NCBI RefSeq assembly: GCF_030816715.1
Contig: NZ_JAUSYH010000001.1
Location: forward strand, 930,001 to 994,000
Origin: Streptomyces achromogenes
Lineage (GTDB): Bacteria; Actinomycetota; Actinomycetes; Streptomycetales; Streptomycetaceae
DNA: 64,000 nucleotides
Direction: 5' to 3'
A model generated the notes under the pieces. The model made no database searches. It was not told the DNA's origin and was given only the letters and a program-made list of their open reading frames with translations. This document shows, one piece after another, positions 8,542-17,139 of this stretch; the stretch's first letter is position 1; every line of letters starts with the position of its first letter. Both the position numbers and the translations under genes were made by a program.

Positions 8542-11405
8542 GAGGTCTCTCCTGGTTGATCGGCGGCGCGGTCGAGCAGTTCCGCGAGATGCAGGGCGCG
8601 GATGCCCCGGTCTCCGGCGAGGTGGTCGATCTGGGTGGCGCAGCTGAAACCGTCGGCCACGACGACGCTCGGAGTGTTCGGGTCGATGCCGTCGAGGCGT
8701 GGCCTCAGGGCCAGGTCGGCGACGGCCATCGAGGTGTCGTAGTGCTGCTCCTCGAAGCCGAAGTTCCCGGCGAGTCCGCAGCAGCCCTCGGCCTCGTCGA
8801 CCTTGCCCACACCCAGTCGGCGCAGCAGATCGGCCGGGCGGCGGCCCTTGAAGGTGGCGTACTCGTGGCAGTGGGTCTGCAGGACGACGTTGTCCGGCAA
8901 CGCGGGCCGGCTCCAGTCCGGGGCGGCCAGGTCGGTCAGGGCACCCGTGAAGGTGTGGACGCGGTCCGCGACCCGCCGGGCGGCGTCAGTCCCGAGGAGC
9001 TCGGGCACGTCGCGCTTGAGGGCCGCGGCACAGCTGGGCTCGGCCACGATGATGGGCCGCTCGTCGCCGTTGTCCAGGTGGGCGACCGTACGGGCCATGA
9101 TGCGGCGGGCCACGGAGAGCTGGCCGGTACTGACCCAGGTCAGACCGCAGCACAGACCGTCCTCCGCAGTGCAGGGGATTCCCGCCTCGGCGAGGACACG
9201 GCTCGCGGCTCCCGCCACCTCGGGACGGAAGGCACGGGTGAAGCTGTCGACGAAGAGCAGGGCTTTGGCTGGTTCGCCGGCCTTCGCATGCCGCAGGACC
9301 CTGCGCAGGGCGTGCCGGGAGGCGAAGGCAGGGATAGTGCGCTTCGTGGTGACGCCTCCGAGACGGGCGAGGAGTCGGCCGAGCGGTCCGCGGAGCAGCG
9401 CGTTGAGCGGGCGGGCGGCGTACCCGGCGAGGGCGGAGGTCAGGGGCAGCCAACCCAGCGAGTAGTGGGAGCGGGGCCGGAGTCTGCCCTTGTAGTGCTG
9501 GTGCAGGAACTCGGCCTTGTAGGTGGCCATGTCGACGCCCACCGGGCAGTCACTGGAGCACGCCTTGCAGGACAGGCACAGATCCAACGCGTCCTTGACC
9601 TCCGTCGAGCGCCAGCCGTCCTGCACGGTCTCCCCGCGCACCATCTCCTGGAGGATGCGGGCTCGACCCCGCGTGGAGTCGTTCTCCTCCCCCGTGGCCC
9701 GGTAGCTCGGACACATCACACCGCCCGCGTCGCTGCGACATCGACCGACGCCGACGCAACGGCGGGACGCGCCCGCGAAGCCGTCCTCGTCGTGCGGGAA
9801 GGTGAACTCCGTTGCCAAGGGTTGAATCTGGTGCAGCGCGAGATCGGCGTCGAGCGGGGCCGGAGCCACGATGACCCCCGGGTTCAACAGCCCCTCGGGA
9901 TCGAAGACCTCCTTGAAGGCGGCGAACGCCCGGATCATCCGGTGGCTGTACATGACCTCCAGCAGCTCACCGCGCGCCCGCCCGTCGCCATGCTCGCCGG
10001 ACAGCGTCCCGCCGTGCGCGACGACGAGGGCCGCAGCCTCGTGCAGGAAGCGGCGGGCGGCGGCGCGGCCCTCGTCCGAGGCAAGGTCGAAGTCGATGCG
10101 CACGTGGACGCACCCCGCGCCGAAGTGCCCGTACATCACGCCCGTCAGCCCGTGGTCGGCCAGCAGCTTGCGGAAGTCCCGCAGGTAGCCGGCGAGGTTC
10201 TCGGGCGCGACCGCAGAGTCCTCCCAGCCCGGCCACGACTCCCCGCCGTCGAGGAGTCGGGCGGCCAGGCCGGCCCCGTCCTCGCGGACCCGCCACAGGG
10301 AGCGCCGCTCGGCCGCGCTCTCCACGACCCGCCCGCCGGTCATCCGGCCCTGTGCTTTGAGCACGCCGAGGAGCTCGGCCGCGCGCGTGTTGACCGTGGC
10401 CTGGTCGTCGCCGTCGAGTTCGACGTACAGCCAGGCGCGCCCCTCGGGCAGCCCGGTGACGGAGTCGGGGCCGCGGCGGGCTCGCATGGTGGCGACGATC
10501 GCCTCGTCCATGCCCTCGACGGCGGTCGGATTCCACCGCAGGATCTCCGCCACGTCCTCGGCCGCGTCGACGACGTCGTCGTAACCGAGGGTGAGCAGTG
10601 CCGAAGCCTGTGCGGTCGCCACCAGGCGGACCGTCGCGGCGGTGACGACCGCACAGGAGCCCTCGGTGCCGACCAGGGCGCGGGCCACGTCGAAGCCGCG
10701 CTCGGGCAGCAGATGGTGCAGCTGATAGCCGGAGACCTGGCGGGGAATGCGGCCCAGCTCGGTCCGGATCGGCGCCAGGTTGTCGCCGATCAGGCGTCGT
10801 ACGTCCGCTTCGAGGCGGGCGACGCGCTCCGACTCCGCGGGGTCCACCGGGTGCAGCCCCACGTGGTCGGCGACGGCCCGCACACCGTCGGCCGTCACGA
10901 TCTCCAGCGCCTCGATGTGGCCGCTGGTCCGCCCGTGCCGCACGGACCGGTTGCCGCACGCGTCGTTGCCGATCATCCCGCCGATGGTGCAGCGGCTGTG
11001 CGAGGACGGGTCGGGGCCGAAGGAGAGCCCGTGCAGGGCGGTCGCGCTCTGCAGCGCGTCGAGGACGACTCCGGCCTCGACACGCGCGGTCCCGCCGGCC
11101 GGGTCGATGTCCAGGACCCGGTTCATGTACCGGGAGAAGTCCAGGACGACGCCCGGCCCGACCGCGTTGCCCGCCATGCTGGTGCCGCCGCCGCGAGCGG
11201 TGACCGCGACGCCCGTCTCCTTGCAGGCCCGCAGCACGGCGACCACATCGTCCGTGGAGCGGGGGAAGGCCACAGCCTGCGGGGGGACACGGTAGTTGGA
11301 GGCGTCGTAGGCGTACTGGCCGAGGGCGCCCGGGCCGGATTCCACCCGCAGGCCGGGAGCCGTCTCGCTCAGGCGGGCGGTCAGCCGCGCCGCGCTGTCG
11401 CTCAT
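8538..11405 (-). CDS. FAD-linked oxidase fused to an Fe-S/CCG domain protein (GlcD-GlpC type)
   Basis: The 955-residue fusion oxidises a 2-hydroxy acid and passes electrons through iron-sulfur clusters. The N-terminal half has a PCMH-type FAD domain (TARGGGTSMAGNAVGPGVVL) and the FAD-oxidase C domain (GEHGDGRARGELL). The C-terminal half carries the cluster motif CLSCKACSSDCPVGVD, an additional Cys-rich segment (GVGRCRSDAGGVMCPS) and two CCG motifs (GLCCGLTW, GCCGLAGN). I chose the ATG at 11405, which overlaps the aminotransferase stop; the longer upstream frame is antisense-like sequence. Substrate candidates are D-lactate, D-2-hydroxyglutarate or a related acid. Its place between an aminotransferase and an ALDH is unusual. 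Confidence 0.9.
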   Translation of the reverse strand: MSDSAARLTARLSETAPGLRVESGPGALGQYAYDASNYRVPPQAVAFPRSTDDVVAVLRACKETGVAVTARGGGTSMAGNAVGPGVVLDFSRYMNRVLDIDPAGGTARVEAGVVLDALQSATALHGLSFGPDPSSHSRCTIGGMIGNDACGNRSVRHGRTSGHIEALEIVTADGVRAVADHVGLHPVDPAESERVARLEADVRRLIGDNLAPIRTELGRIPRQVSGYQLHHLLPERGFDVARALVGTEGSCAVVTAATVRLVATAQASALLTLGYDDVVDAAEDVAEILRWNPTAVEGMDEAIVATMRARRGPDSVTGLPEGRAWLYVELDGDDQATVNTRAAELLGVLKAQGRMTGGRVVESAAERRSLWRVREDGAGLAARLLDGGESWPGWEDSAVAPENLAGYLRDFRKLLADHGLTGVMYGHFGAGCVHVRIDFDLASDEGRAAARRFLHEAAALVVAHGGTLSGEHGDGRARGELLEVMYSHRMIRAFAAFKEVFDPEGLLNPGVIVAPAPLDADLALHQIQPLATEFTFPHDEDGFAGASRRCVGVGRCRSDAGGVMCPSYRATGEENDSTRGRARILQEMVRGETVQDGWRSTEVKDALDLCLSCKACSSDCPVGVDMATYKAEFLHQHYKGRLRPRSHYSLGWLPLTSALAGYAARPLNALLRGPLGRLLARLGGVTTKRTIPAFASRHALRRVLRHAKAGEPAKALLFVDSFTRAFRPEVAGAASRVLAEAGIPCTAEDGLCCGLTWVSTGQLSVARRIMARTVAHLDNGDERPIIVAEPSCAAALKRDVPELLGTDAARRVADRVHTFTGALTDLAAPDWSRPALPDNVVLQTHCHEYATFKGRRPADLLRRLGVGKVDEAEGCCGLAGNFGFEEQHYDTSMAVADLALRPRLDGIDPNTPSVVVADGFSCATQIDHLAGDRGIRALHLAELLDRAADQPGETS

Positions 11406-12670
11406 CGCGGCGATGCTCCTGCGGTACCGGCTTCCACCGCGGTCGCCCACGCCTGGAGGCCCTCGTCCACCGCCGCCTCGTCGATGACGAGCGCCGGGAT
11501 CATGCGGACGACCTGGTTCCAGGCACCGCACAGCAGCAGGAGCAGGCCCTCGTCGATCGCGGCGCGCTGGACGCGGGCGGCGGTCTCGGGGTCGGGCCTG
11601 CCGTCCTCGGTGACGAACTCGGTGGCCAGCATCAGCCCGAGGCCGCGTACGTCCCCGATGCCCGGGGTGCGGTCGGCGACCGCCTCCAGGCCCTGCCGCA
11701 GCCGCTTGCCCATCGCCTCGGCGTTCTCGACGAGCCTCTCGTCGCGTACGACGTCGAGAGTGGTGCAGGCCGCGGCGCAGGCTACGGCGTTGGCGCCGTA
11801 CGTGCCACCCTGCGAGCCCGGCCACGCCTTGGCCATCAGCTCCTCGGAGGCGGCGATCCCGGACAGCGGGAAGCCGCTGGCCAGACCCTTGGCGGTGACG
11901 AGGATGTCGGGCGTGACGCCGAAGTGGTCATGCCCCCAGAAGCGGCCGGTGCGGCCGACGCCGGTCTGCACCTCATCGAGGATCAGGAGGAACCCGTGGC
12001 GGTCCGCGCGCTCCCGCAGCCCCTCCATGAAGACCCGGTTGGCAGGCACGTACCCACCCTCGCCGAGCACCGGCTCGACGATGAGAGCGGCCGTGTCCGC
12101 GGGCGAGGAGATCGTCTGGAGCGTGTAGTCCAGCTCCTGCAGGGCGAAGCGGGTGGCGGTCTCCTCGTCCCAGCCGTAGCGGTAGGCCGACGGGAACGGG
12201 GTGACGACCACACCGCTCATCAGCGGCGAGAAACCGGAGCGGAAGCGGGTACCGGAGGTGGTCATGGAGGCGGCGGCGACCGTACGACCGTGGAAGCCGC
12301 CGTGGCACACGATGACGTTCGGCCGACCGGTCGCCTGGCGGGCCAGGCGCAGCGCGGCCTCGACGGCCTCGCTGCCGGAGTTGGTGAAGAACAGGCTGTC
12401 CAGACCGGCCGGCAGCACCTCACCGAGCTTGCCGACCAGACGGCGCAGCGGCTCGTGCATGACTGTCGTGTACTGGCCGTGGATCAGGGTGCCCACCTGC
12501 TCCTGAGCCGCCGCGACCACCTTGGGGTGGCAGTGGCCGGTGCTGGTGACGCCGATGCCGGCGGTGAAGTCGAGGTAGCGGCGGCCGTCCTGGTCGAAGA
12601 GATGGACGCCCTCGCCCCGGACCGCCACCACGGGCGTGGCCTGGCGAAGGTGCGGCGACAGTGCGGTCAT
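11402..12670 (-). CDS. Class III PLP-dependent aminotransferase (4-aminobutyrate/diamine type)
   Basis: The 422-residue enzyme shows FTNSGSEAVEAALRLAR for PLP phosphate binding, Asp232 in LILDEVQTGVGRTG and the Schiff-base Lys261 in VTAKGLASGFP. It transfers the terminal amino group of an omega-amino acid or diamine to an oxo acid, producing a semialdehyde that the coupled aldehyde dehydrogenase can oxidise. The ATG at 12670 has a GGGAG site upstream; the longer frame has none. First gene of the three-gene leftward operon. A TTGACA on the minus strand (12788-12783) could be its -35, but I find no convincing -10. GABA, 2,4-diaminobutyrate and putrescine-derived substrates are all possible. Confidence 0.88.
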   Translation of the reverse strand: MTALSPHLRQATPVVAVRGEGVHLFDQDGRRYLDFTAGIGVTSTGHCHPKVVAAAQEQVGTLIHGQYTTVMHEPLRRLVGKLGEVLPAGLDSLFFTNSGSEAVEAALRLARQATGRPNVIVCHGGFHGRTVAAASMTTSGTRFRSGFSPLMSGVVVTPFPSAYRYGWDEETATRFALQELDYTLQTISSPADTAALIVEPVLGEGGYVPANRVFMEGLRERADRHGFLLILDEVQTGVGRTGRFWGHDHFGVTPDILVTAKGLASGFPLSGIAASEELMAKAWPGSQGGTYGANAVACAAACTTLDVVRDERLVENAEAMGKRLRQGLEAVADRTPGIGDVRGLGLMLATEFVTEDGRPDPETAARVQRAAIDEGLLLLLCGAWNQVVRMIPALVIDEAAVDEGLQAWATAVEAGTAGASPR

Positions 12671-12929
12671 GTTCGTCTCCCGGCGTGGGTCGTCGGACTG
12701 GTGCGCTCTGCCGAGCATCCCCGCCGCCAGGCGGCGAGCCAACGCTCGATCTGTCCGGTACGGGCCCGCTGTTCGGACGTTGTGTCAAGCACGGGACGGA
12801 AATGCGGCGCGCACTGCCTCATCCACCGAGGCAGACTGCCCTTGCGCAGGTCAGCAAGGCTTGTCACGGTGACCGGGCACATGGGAGACGTCTTACTACC
12901 AGCAGGTCCAGCCCCAGCAGTCGCTGAGC

Positions 12930-13596
12930 CCGGACAGGTCACCTCCAGGTCCTCGGCGAGCGGTTCGGTGGTGAAGACCAGGACGTTCTCACGCGCCTCC
13001 ACGGCCGTCTGGTCCAGCGGTCCGGGACGGAAGTCGTCGGTCATCAGGAGCGCGCCGCCGGTGGTGGGCACCGGATCCATCGGGTCGTAGGTGAACTCCT
13101 CGGCCTGCTCGGCGGTGGACGGCGGCTCCCGCGTCAGGCGTCCGCCCCCACGCAGGTGGAAAGTCCGTGTCCACCGCCCGCGACAGCGGCCATTCCGTCT
13201 CCTCTCGCCACTGGTTGGCTCCCATCACGAACAGCAGCACCGTGCCCGTGTCCGGCTCCGGCGCCGCCCCCTCGCCGAGCGTGCGCGCGAACCAGTCGAA
13301 CTGGGGAGTGCGCAGCGAATCCGAAGTTGACGTCACCGACCACGTGCTGCCAGTCGGTGTGGGTCCACGGGCCCGTGATCAACGTGGCGGACCGGCCGGC
13401 CCGGCGCACGGCGGTGACGTTGTCGAGCGCGCCCTGGGCGAAGATGTCGTACCAGCCGCCGAGTGGGAAGGTGGGCAGGTCGGCTCAGCAGCACAGGCCA
13501 CGGTCCCGTACCGCCCGGCCGGTAGACATCCGCGCGCAGCACCGTGCCGTCACGCATCTGAGCCGGGACGTCGAACTCGACCTGAATCTCTGCCAC
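12930..13596 (-). pseudogene. Remnant of a CocE/NonD-family (X-Pro dipeptidyl-peptidase type) hydrolase
   Basis: Pieces of one protein lie in order but in different frames. The N-terminus starts at a GTG at 13596 with an AAAGGAG site (AEIQVEFDVPAQMRDGTVLR, then VLLSRP). Next come a segment around 13340-13480 (GGWYDIFAQGALDNVTAV, ITGPWTHTDWQHVVGD), then TPQFDWFARTLGEG and LLFVMGANQWREETEWPL (13170-13320), then YDPMDPVPTTGG and VFTTEPLAEDLEVT (12935-13090). Family members have about 550 residues. Here some 250 codons are missing after the N-terminus, at least two frameshifts follow, and the C-terminal jelly-roll is lost. Confidence 0.8.
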
Positions 13597-13701
13597 GCGA
13601 CTGCTCCTTTGCATGCCACGACGCTGTCAGTCACATGGTCGAACCTGGTCCTCGTCAAGTACTGCCCCCGAACGAGGGTGGCTACGGCGCTCCCGGGACC
13701 G

Positions 13702-14580
13702 TCACTCCACCGTGTTGAGCAAGTCGGCCAGCAGGTCGGGCCGTTCCAAGGCGATGAAGTGACCTGCTCCCGGCACCTGCGTGAAATCGGCGGCCGGCAG
13801 CAGCTCCTTGTTGGCTTGCCGGTCCGATGGCCGCGACCAGTCCTTCTCCCCGTAGACGAGGTGGACGGGCGCCTTGACCTCCGGGTAGCGCGAGCGGGCG
13901 GCGATGAGACTGGGCAGGCTCTGGTACACGGCCCGGGCGACGCTCGCGTAGCCGGAACGGCGGCCCACCTGGAGAAGTTCGTCGATGTAGTCCTCCTGCA
14001 GCGCGGCCCTGTCGACCAGCCCGCCCTGCAGGATCCTGCGGAAGACGGCCTTGGGCTCCACCCCGGCGATCACCGGGCCCACCCCCGGAGCCAGGGCGCC
14101 GCCGACCACCACACGGGCGAGAAGACCGGACCGGGCGATACCGCCGCGGAAGTCGTACGTGTTCACCGCGACGACGCGCCGGATCCGCTCGGGCAGGTCG
14201 GCCGCGGTGGTCAGGGCGAGCACCGCCCCCATGGATTCCCCGACCAGGGTCACGTCGCGGAGGTCGAGTTCGGTCAGGAGCCGCTTGACGCCCGCGCGCA
14301 TGGCCGGCTCGTCGTACGACGCACCGGGCACGATCTCGGAGTAGCCCATCCCCGGCAGGTCGAGGGCGTACACGGTGTACCGGTCCGCGATCAGCGGGAT
14401 GAGGGAGCGGAAGTGCTCGGCCTGGGTGCGCACGGTGTGCAGCAGGACCACGGGAGCGCCGGTGCCCGCTGTGAGGTACCGCAGGGTCCCCTCGTGGCTG
14501 CGGTGTCCTGCGCGCGGGGCGATGACGTGGCTGGTGGTTCCCGGCAGGTGAATCGTAGGACGTGGCTCTGAGCTGGGCAT
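13702..14580 (-). CDS. Alpha/beta-fold hydrolase
   Basis: The 292-residue hydrolase has the nucleophile elbow GESMGA with Ser116 and a C-terminal catalytic histidine in VPGAGHFIALERPD. The oxyanion-side strand is PVVLLHTVRT rather than the common HGxP. No signal peptide is seen, so it is probably cytosolic. The ATG at 14580 follows a GAGGGAAG site. The upstream DNA has two palindromic TetR-type operators (14680-14718). The substrate (an ester, epoxide or C-C bond) cannot be told from sequence. Confidence 0.85.
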   Translation of the reverse strand: MPSSEPRPTIHLPGTTSHVIAPRAGHRSHEGTLRYLTAGTGAPVVLLHTVRTQAEHFRSLIPLIADRYTVYALDLPGMGYSEIVPGASYDEPAMRAGVKRLLTELDLRDVTLVGESMGAVLALTTAADLPERIRRVVAVNTYDFRGGIARSGLLARVVVGGALAPGVGPVIAGVEPKAVFRRILQGGLVDRAALQEDYIDELLQVGRRSGYASVARAVYQSLPSLIAARSRYPEVKAPVHLVYGEKDWSRPSDRQANKELLPAADFTQVPGAGHFIALERPDLLADLLNTVE

Positions 14581-14679
14581 CTCGCTGGCTTCCCTCTGTG
14601 TGAACTGCTGCGGACGGGTGATTCGGACAGGGCCTGCCCGGAAGGGGCGTGACCGCGGACCAGCCCTTGGATTCATTGT

Positions 14680-14718
14680 GAAACCGACCGGTTTCCATCA
14701 TGGTAAACCGATCGGTTT
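14680..14718. promoter_or_regulatory. Twin TetR-type palindromic operators
   Basis: GAAACCGACCGGTTTC (14680-14695, one central mismatch) and AAACCGATCGGTTT (14705-14718, perfect) have centres 24 bp apart, roughly two helix turns. Such AAACCGnnCGGTTT palindromes are typical of TetR-family repressor sites. They lie about 100 bp before the alpha/beta hydrolase gene. No TetR gene is adjacent. Confidence 0.6.
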
Positions 14719-14922
14719 CCGAGCACAAGGCCGAGGTCGCCGGAGGCGAACAAACGGAGAGGCCGGTGAGTGGTGATCCTCGGCGAGACGCCCGCCACCT
14801 TCCATGCGGCATGCCACAGTCGATCAACTTCCGCTGCTTGTCGGTGGGTTGCCCGCCTCACGCGAACCCGCGCGGACCCTTGACGCTGAACCGTTTCATT
14901 GCTTCTCTCGAAAGGCTGCCTA

Positions 14923-14936
14923 TGGGAGCGCTCCCA
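14923..14936. promoter_or_regulatory. CebR-type operator before the double esterase gene
   Basis: The sequence TGGGAGCGCTCCCA is a perfect 14-bp palindrome identical to the established recognition sequence of the Streptomyces cellulose-utilisation repressor CebR (LacI family). It lies 22 bp before the GTG start. It is downstream of a TTGACG -35 at 14880-14885 with a weak -10 (TTCTCT, 14903-14908), a blocking position. Confidence 0.75.
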
Positions 14937-14958
14937 CCCCACGCCGAAAGGGATCCCC

Positions 14959-16968
14959 GTGCAGACCACCCCCCACGCCGCCCCCCACGTCACCTCTTTA
15001 CGCCGCCTCGCCCGTGCCCTCCCTGCGCTCGTCACGGCCGTCCTCGTCGCCTGCCTGCTGTCCTGGACGGGGAGCTCCCCCGCCCAGGCCGCGCCGGGTG
15101 ACGGCGCGGTCTCCGACCCCAACATCGTCTACGTCGGGCGCTGGGACACCAGCGCAGGCACGGCGGCGGTGCCCTCCTGGACCGGTGCGTATCTGCAGAC
15201 GGCCTTCACCGGCACCACGGTGAAGGTCAAGGCAAGAGCCGCGGTCAACCTGTACGCCAGCATCGACGGCGGCCCCGACGTCTTCCACGCGGGCGTGCGC
15301 GGCACGGTGAACCTCACTCCCGAGCCCCTGTCCGCCGACACCCACACCCTGCGCGTCTCGTACCGCTCCGGCGACACCGTCTTCCAGGGACTGGTGCTGG
15401 ACCCCGGTGCGCGCACGGTCGCGCCGAACACCCCCTCCCGGCTCGTCGAGTTCGTCGGTGACTCCATCACCGCCGGCGCGCTCACGGACCGGCTCGCACT
15501 GGACTCGTACGCCTGGAAGGCCGGCGAGCAACTGGGGGCGCGCCACACCCAGATCGCCCGATCCGGCTACTGCCTCGTCGCCCAGTCCGGATGCACGGGC
15601 CTGAGCACGCAGTTCTTCAGGACGGCCGCCACAGGCGGTCAGAACTGGGACTTCTCCCGCTATCGGGCGGACGCCGTCGTCATCAACCTGGGCACCAACG
15701 ACATCGGCCACGGCGTGACCGGCCCCGCCTTCCGGTCGGCCTACACCAAGTTCCTCGCCGACCTGCGCGCCACCTACCCGAACGCGCAACTCTTCGCCGT
15801 GCAGACGCTCAAGAAACGCTACGTCACCGAGACCAGGGGGGCCGTCACCGCCCGCACCAACGCCGGTGACAGCAGGGTGCACTACGTCGACACCACGGGC
15901 TGGCTGACCGACGGCACCGACTACGAGGACGGCAACGGGCACCCCAACGAGGCGGGCCACACCAAGTTCGCGAACCGCCTCACCCCCGTCATCGCCGCCC
16001 GACTCGGCAGCCCCGCGTCCACCCTGGCGGCCGCTCCCGGCCAACCCGGCGACCCGAACATCAAGTTCGTGGGCCGCTGGGACACCAGGACCTCCACCGC
16101 CTACACCCCGTACTGGGCGGGCGCCTACTACCGGGTCGGCTTCACCGGCCGGACCGTCCAGCTCAAGCAGCGCGGGACGATCGACTTCTGGGCGAGGATC
16201 GACAACGGTCCGGTGAAGTTCTACGACGACGTCAAGGCAACGGTGAACCTGACCCCCTCCCCGCTGTCCTCCGGCAACCACACCCTTCAGGTCAACTACC
16301 AGGTGGTCGCCGGTTCCTACCGGGGTGACGCCGTCTTTCAGGGACTGGTCCTCGACACCGGCGCCACGACGTTCGCACCGCCGGCGCCCGGCAAGCTGAT
16401 CGAGTTCGTCGGCGACTCGATCACGGTGGGGACGACGTCGTCGCAGAACGCCCGCACCGCGTACGGCTGGCTGATCGGGGAACGACTCGGAACCGCGCAC
16501 ACCCAGATCGCCCAGGGCGGCGCCTGTCTGGTCGCCGCGGCGGACGGATGCGTCGGCCTGGAGCGGCAGTTCACCAAACTCAACCCGAACGCGGCCACCC
16601 CCGACTGGGACTTCTCCCGCTACCAGGCGAACGCGGTCGTCCTCAACCTCGGCACCAACGACGTGGGCCACCAAGTCAGCTCCGCGCAGTTCCAGGCGGC
16701 GTACACCAGCCTGCTGCGCAAGGTCCGCGCCGCGTACCCGCAGGCGTGGATCTTCGCATTGGAGACCTTCCGCGGCCGGTACGTCCCGCAGACCGAGGCA
16801 GCGGTCAAGGCGGCCGTCGACGGCGGCGACTCCCGGGTCTCCTTCGTCGACACCACCGGCTGGCTGGGTTCGGGCGACCTGACGGACTCGGTCCACCCCA
16901 ACGACCGGGGGCACCGCGTCATCGCGGACCGGCTGGCACCGGTCATCGCGGCGCGGATCGGTATGTGA
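14959..16968 (+). CDS. Secreted esterase with two CE2-like modules
   Basis: The 669-residue protein has a Sec signal peptide (hydrophobic stretch LPALVTAVLVACLLSW, cleavage near AQA). Two homologous modules follow (about 45-350 and 355-669). Each has a jelly-roll start (NIVYVGRWDT; NIKFVGRWDT) followed by an SGNH hydrolase. The SGNH blocks are EFVGDSITAG and EFVGDSITVG, NLGTNDIGHG and NLGTNDVGHQ, and final HPN motifs GHPNEAGH and VHPNDRGH. CE2 enzymes deacetylate xylo-, manno- or gluco-oligosaccharides. The GTG at 14959 has a GAAAGGGA site. Two complete catalytic modules in tandem is uncommon; usual CE2 proteins have one (about 330-360 residues). Confidence 0.88.
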   Translation: MQTTPHAAPHVTSLRRLARALPALVTAVLVACLLSWTGSSPAQAAPGDGAVSDPNIVYVGRWDTSAGTAAVPSWTGAYLQTAFTGTTVKVKARAAVNLYASIDGGPDVFHAGVRGTVNLTPEPLSADTHTLRVSYRSGDTVFQGLVLDPGARTVAPNTPSRLVEFVGDSITAGALTDRLALDSYAWKAGEQLGARHTQIARSGYCLVAQSGCTGLSTQFFRTAATGGQNWDFSRYRADAVVINLGTNDIGHGVTGPAFRSAYTKFLADLRATYPNAQLFAVQTLKKRYVTETRGAVTARTNAGDSRVHYVDTTGWLTDGTDYEDGNGHPNEAGHTKFANRLTPVIAARLGSPASTLAAAPGQPGDPNIKFVGRWDTRTSTAYTPYWAGAYYRVGFTGRTVQLKQRGTIDFWARIDNGPVKFYDDVKATVNLTPSPLSSGNHTLQVNYQVVAGSYRGDAVFQGLVLDTGATTFAPPAPGKLIEFVGDSITVGTTSSQNARTAYGWLIGERLGTAHTQIAQGGACLVAAADGCVGLERQFTKLNPNAATPDWDFSRYQANAVVLNLGTNDVGHQVSSAQFQAAYTSLLRKVRAAYPQAWIFALETFRGRYVPQTEAAVKAAVDGGDSRVSFVDTTGWLGSGDLTDSVHPNDRGHRVIADRLAPVIAARIGM

Positions 16969-16994
16969 GGGGGGACTGGGCCGCCGGACCGCGA

Positions 16995-17025
16995 CGCGCA
17001 GGCGGGCGCCTCCGCTGCCTGCGCG
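16995..17025 (+). terminator. Hairpin after the double esterase gene
   Basis: A perfect 9-bp inverted repeat CGCGCAGGC/GCCTGCGCG with a 13-base loop starts 27 bases past the stop. It lies in the short region convergent with the sulfite-oxidase-like gene. Confidence 0.5.
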
Positions 17026-17139
17026 GGCGCCCGGCCCCGGTACCGGCTCGACGGCGTTGCCTCCCTTCCTCCTGACCGCGTCGCGCACCGCGCCGACTGC
17101 CGCAGCCCTTTGCGGATTCGAGTCTTCACGCGGGAACGG

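Noticed and set aside
8556..12128. A 1190-codon open frame on the plus strand
   Set aside because: It is the mirror of the FAD/Fe-S oxidase and aminotransferase genes, low in complexity and without homology.
14998..17088. A 696-codon minus-strand frame opposite the double esterase gene
   Set aside because: Its internal repetition simply mirrors the two esterase modules; it has no ribosome site.
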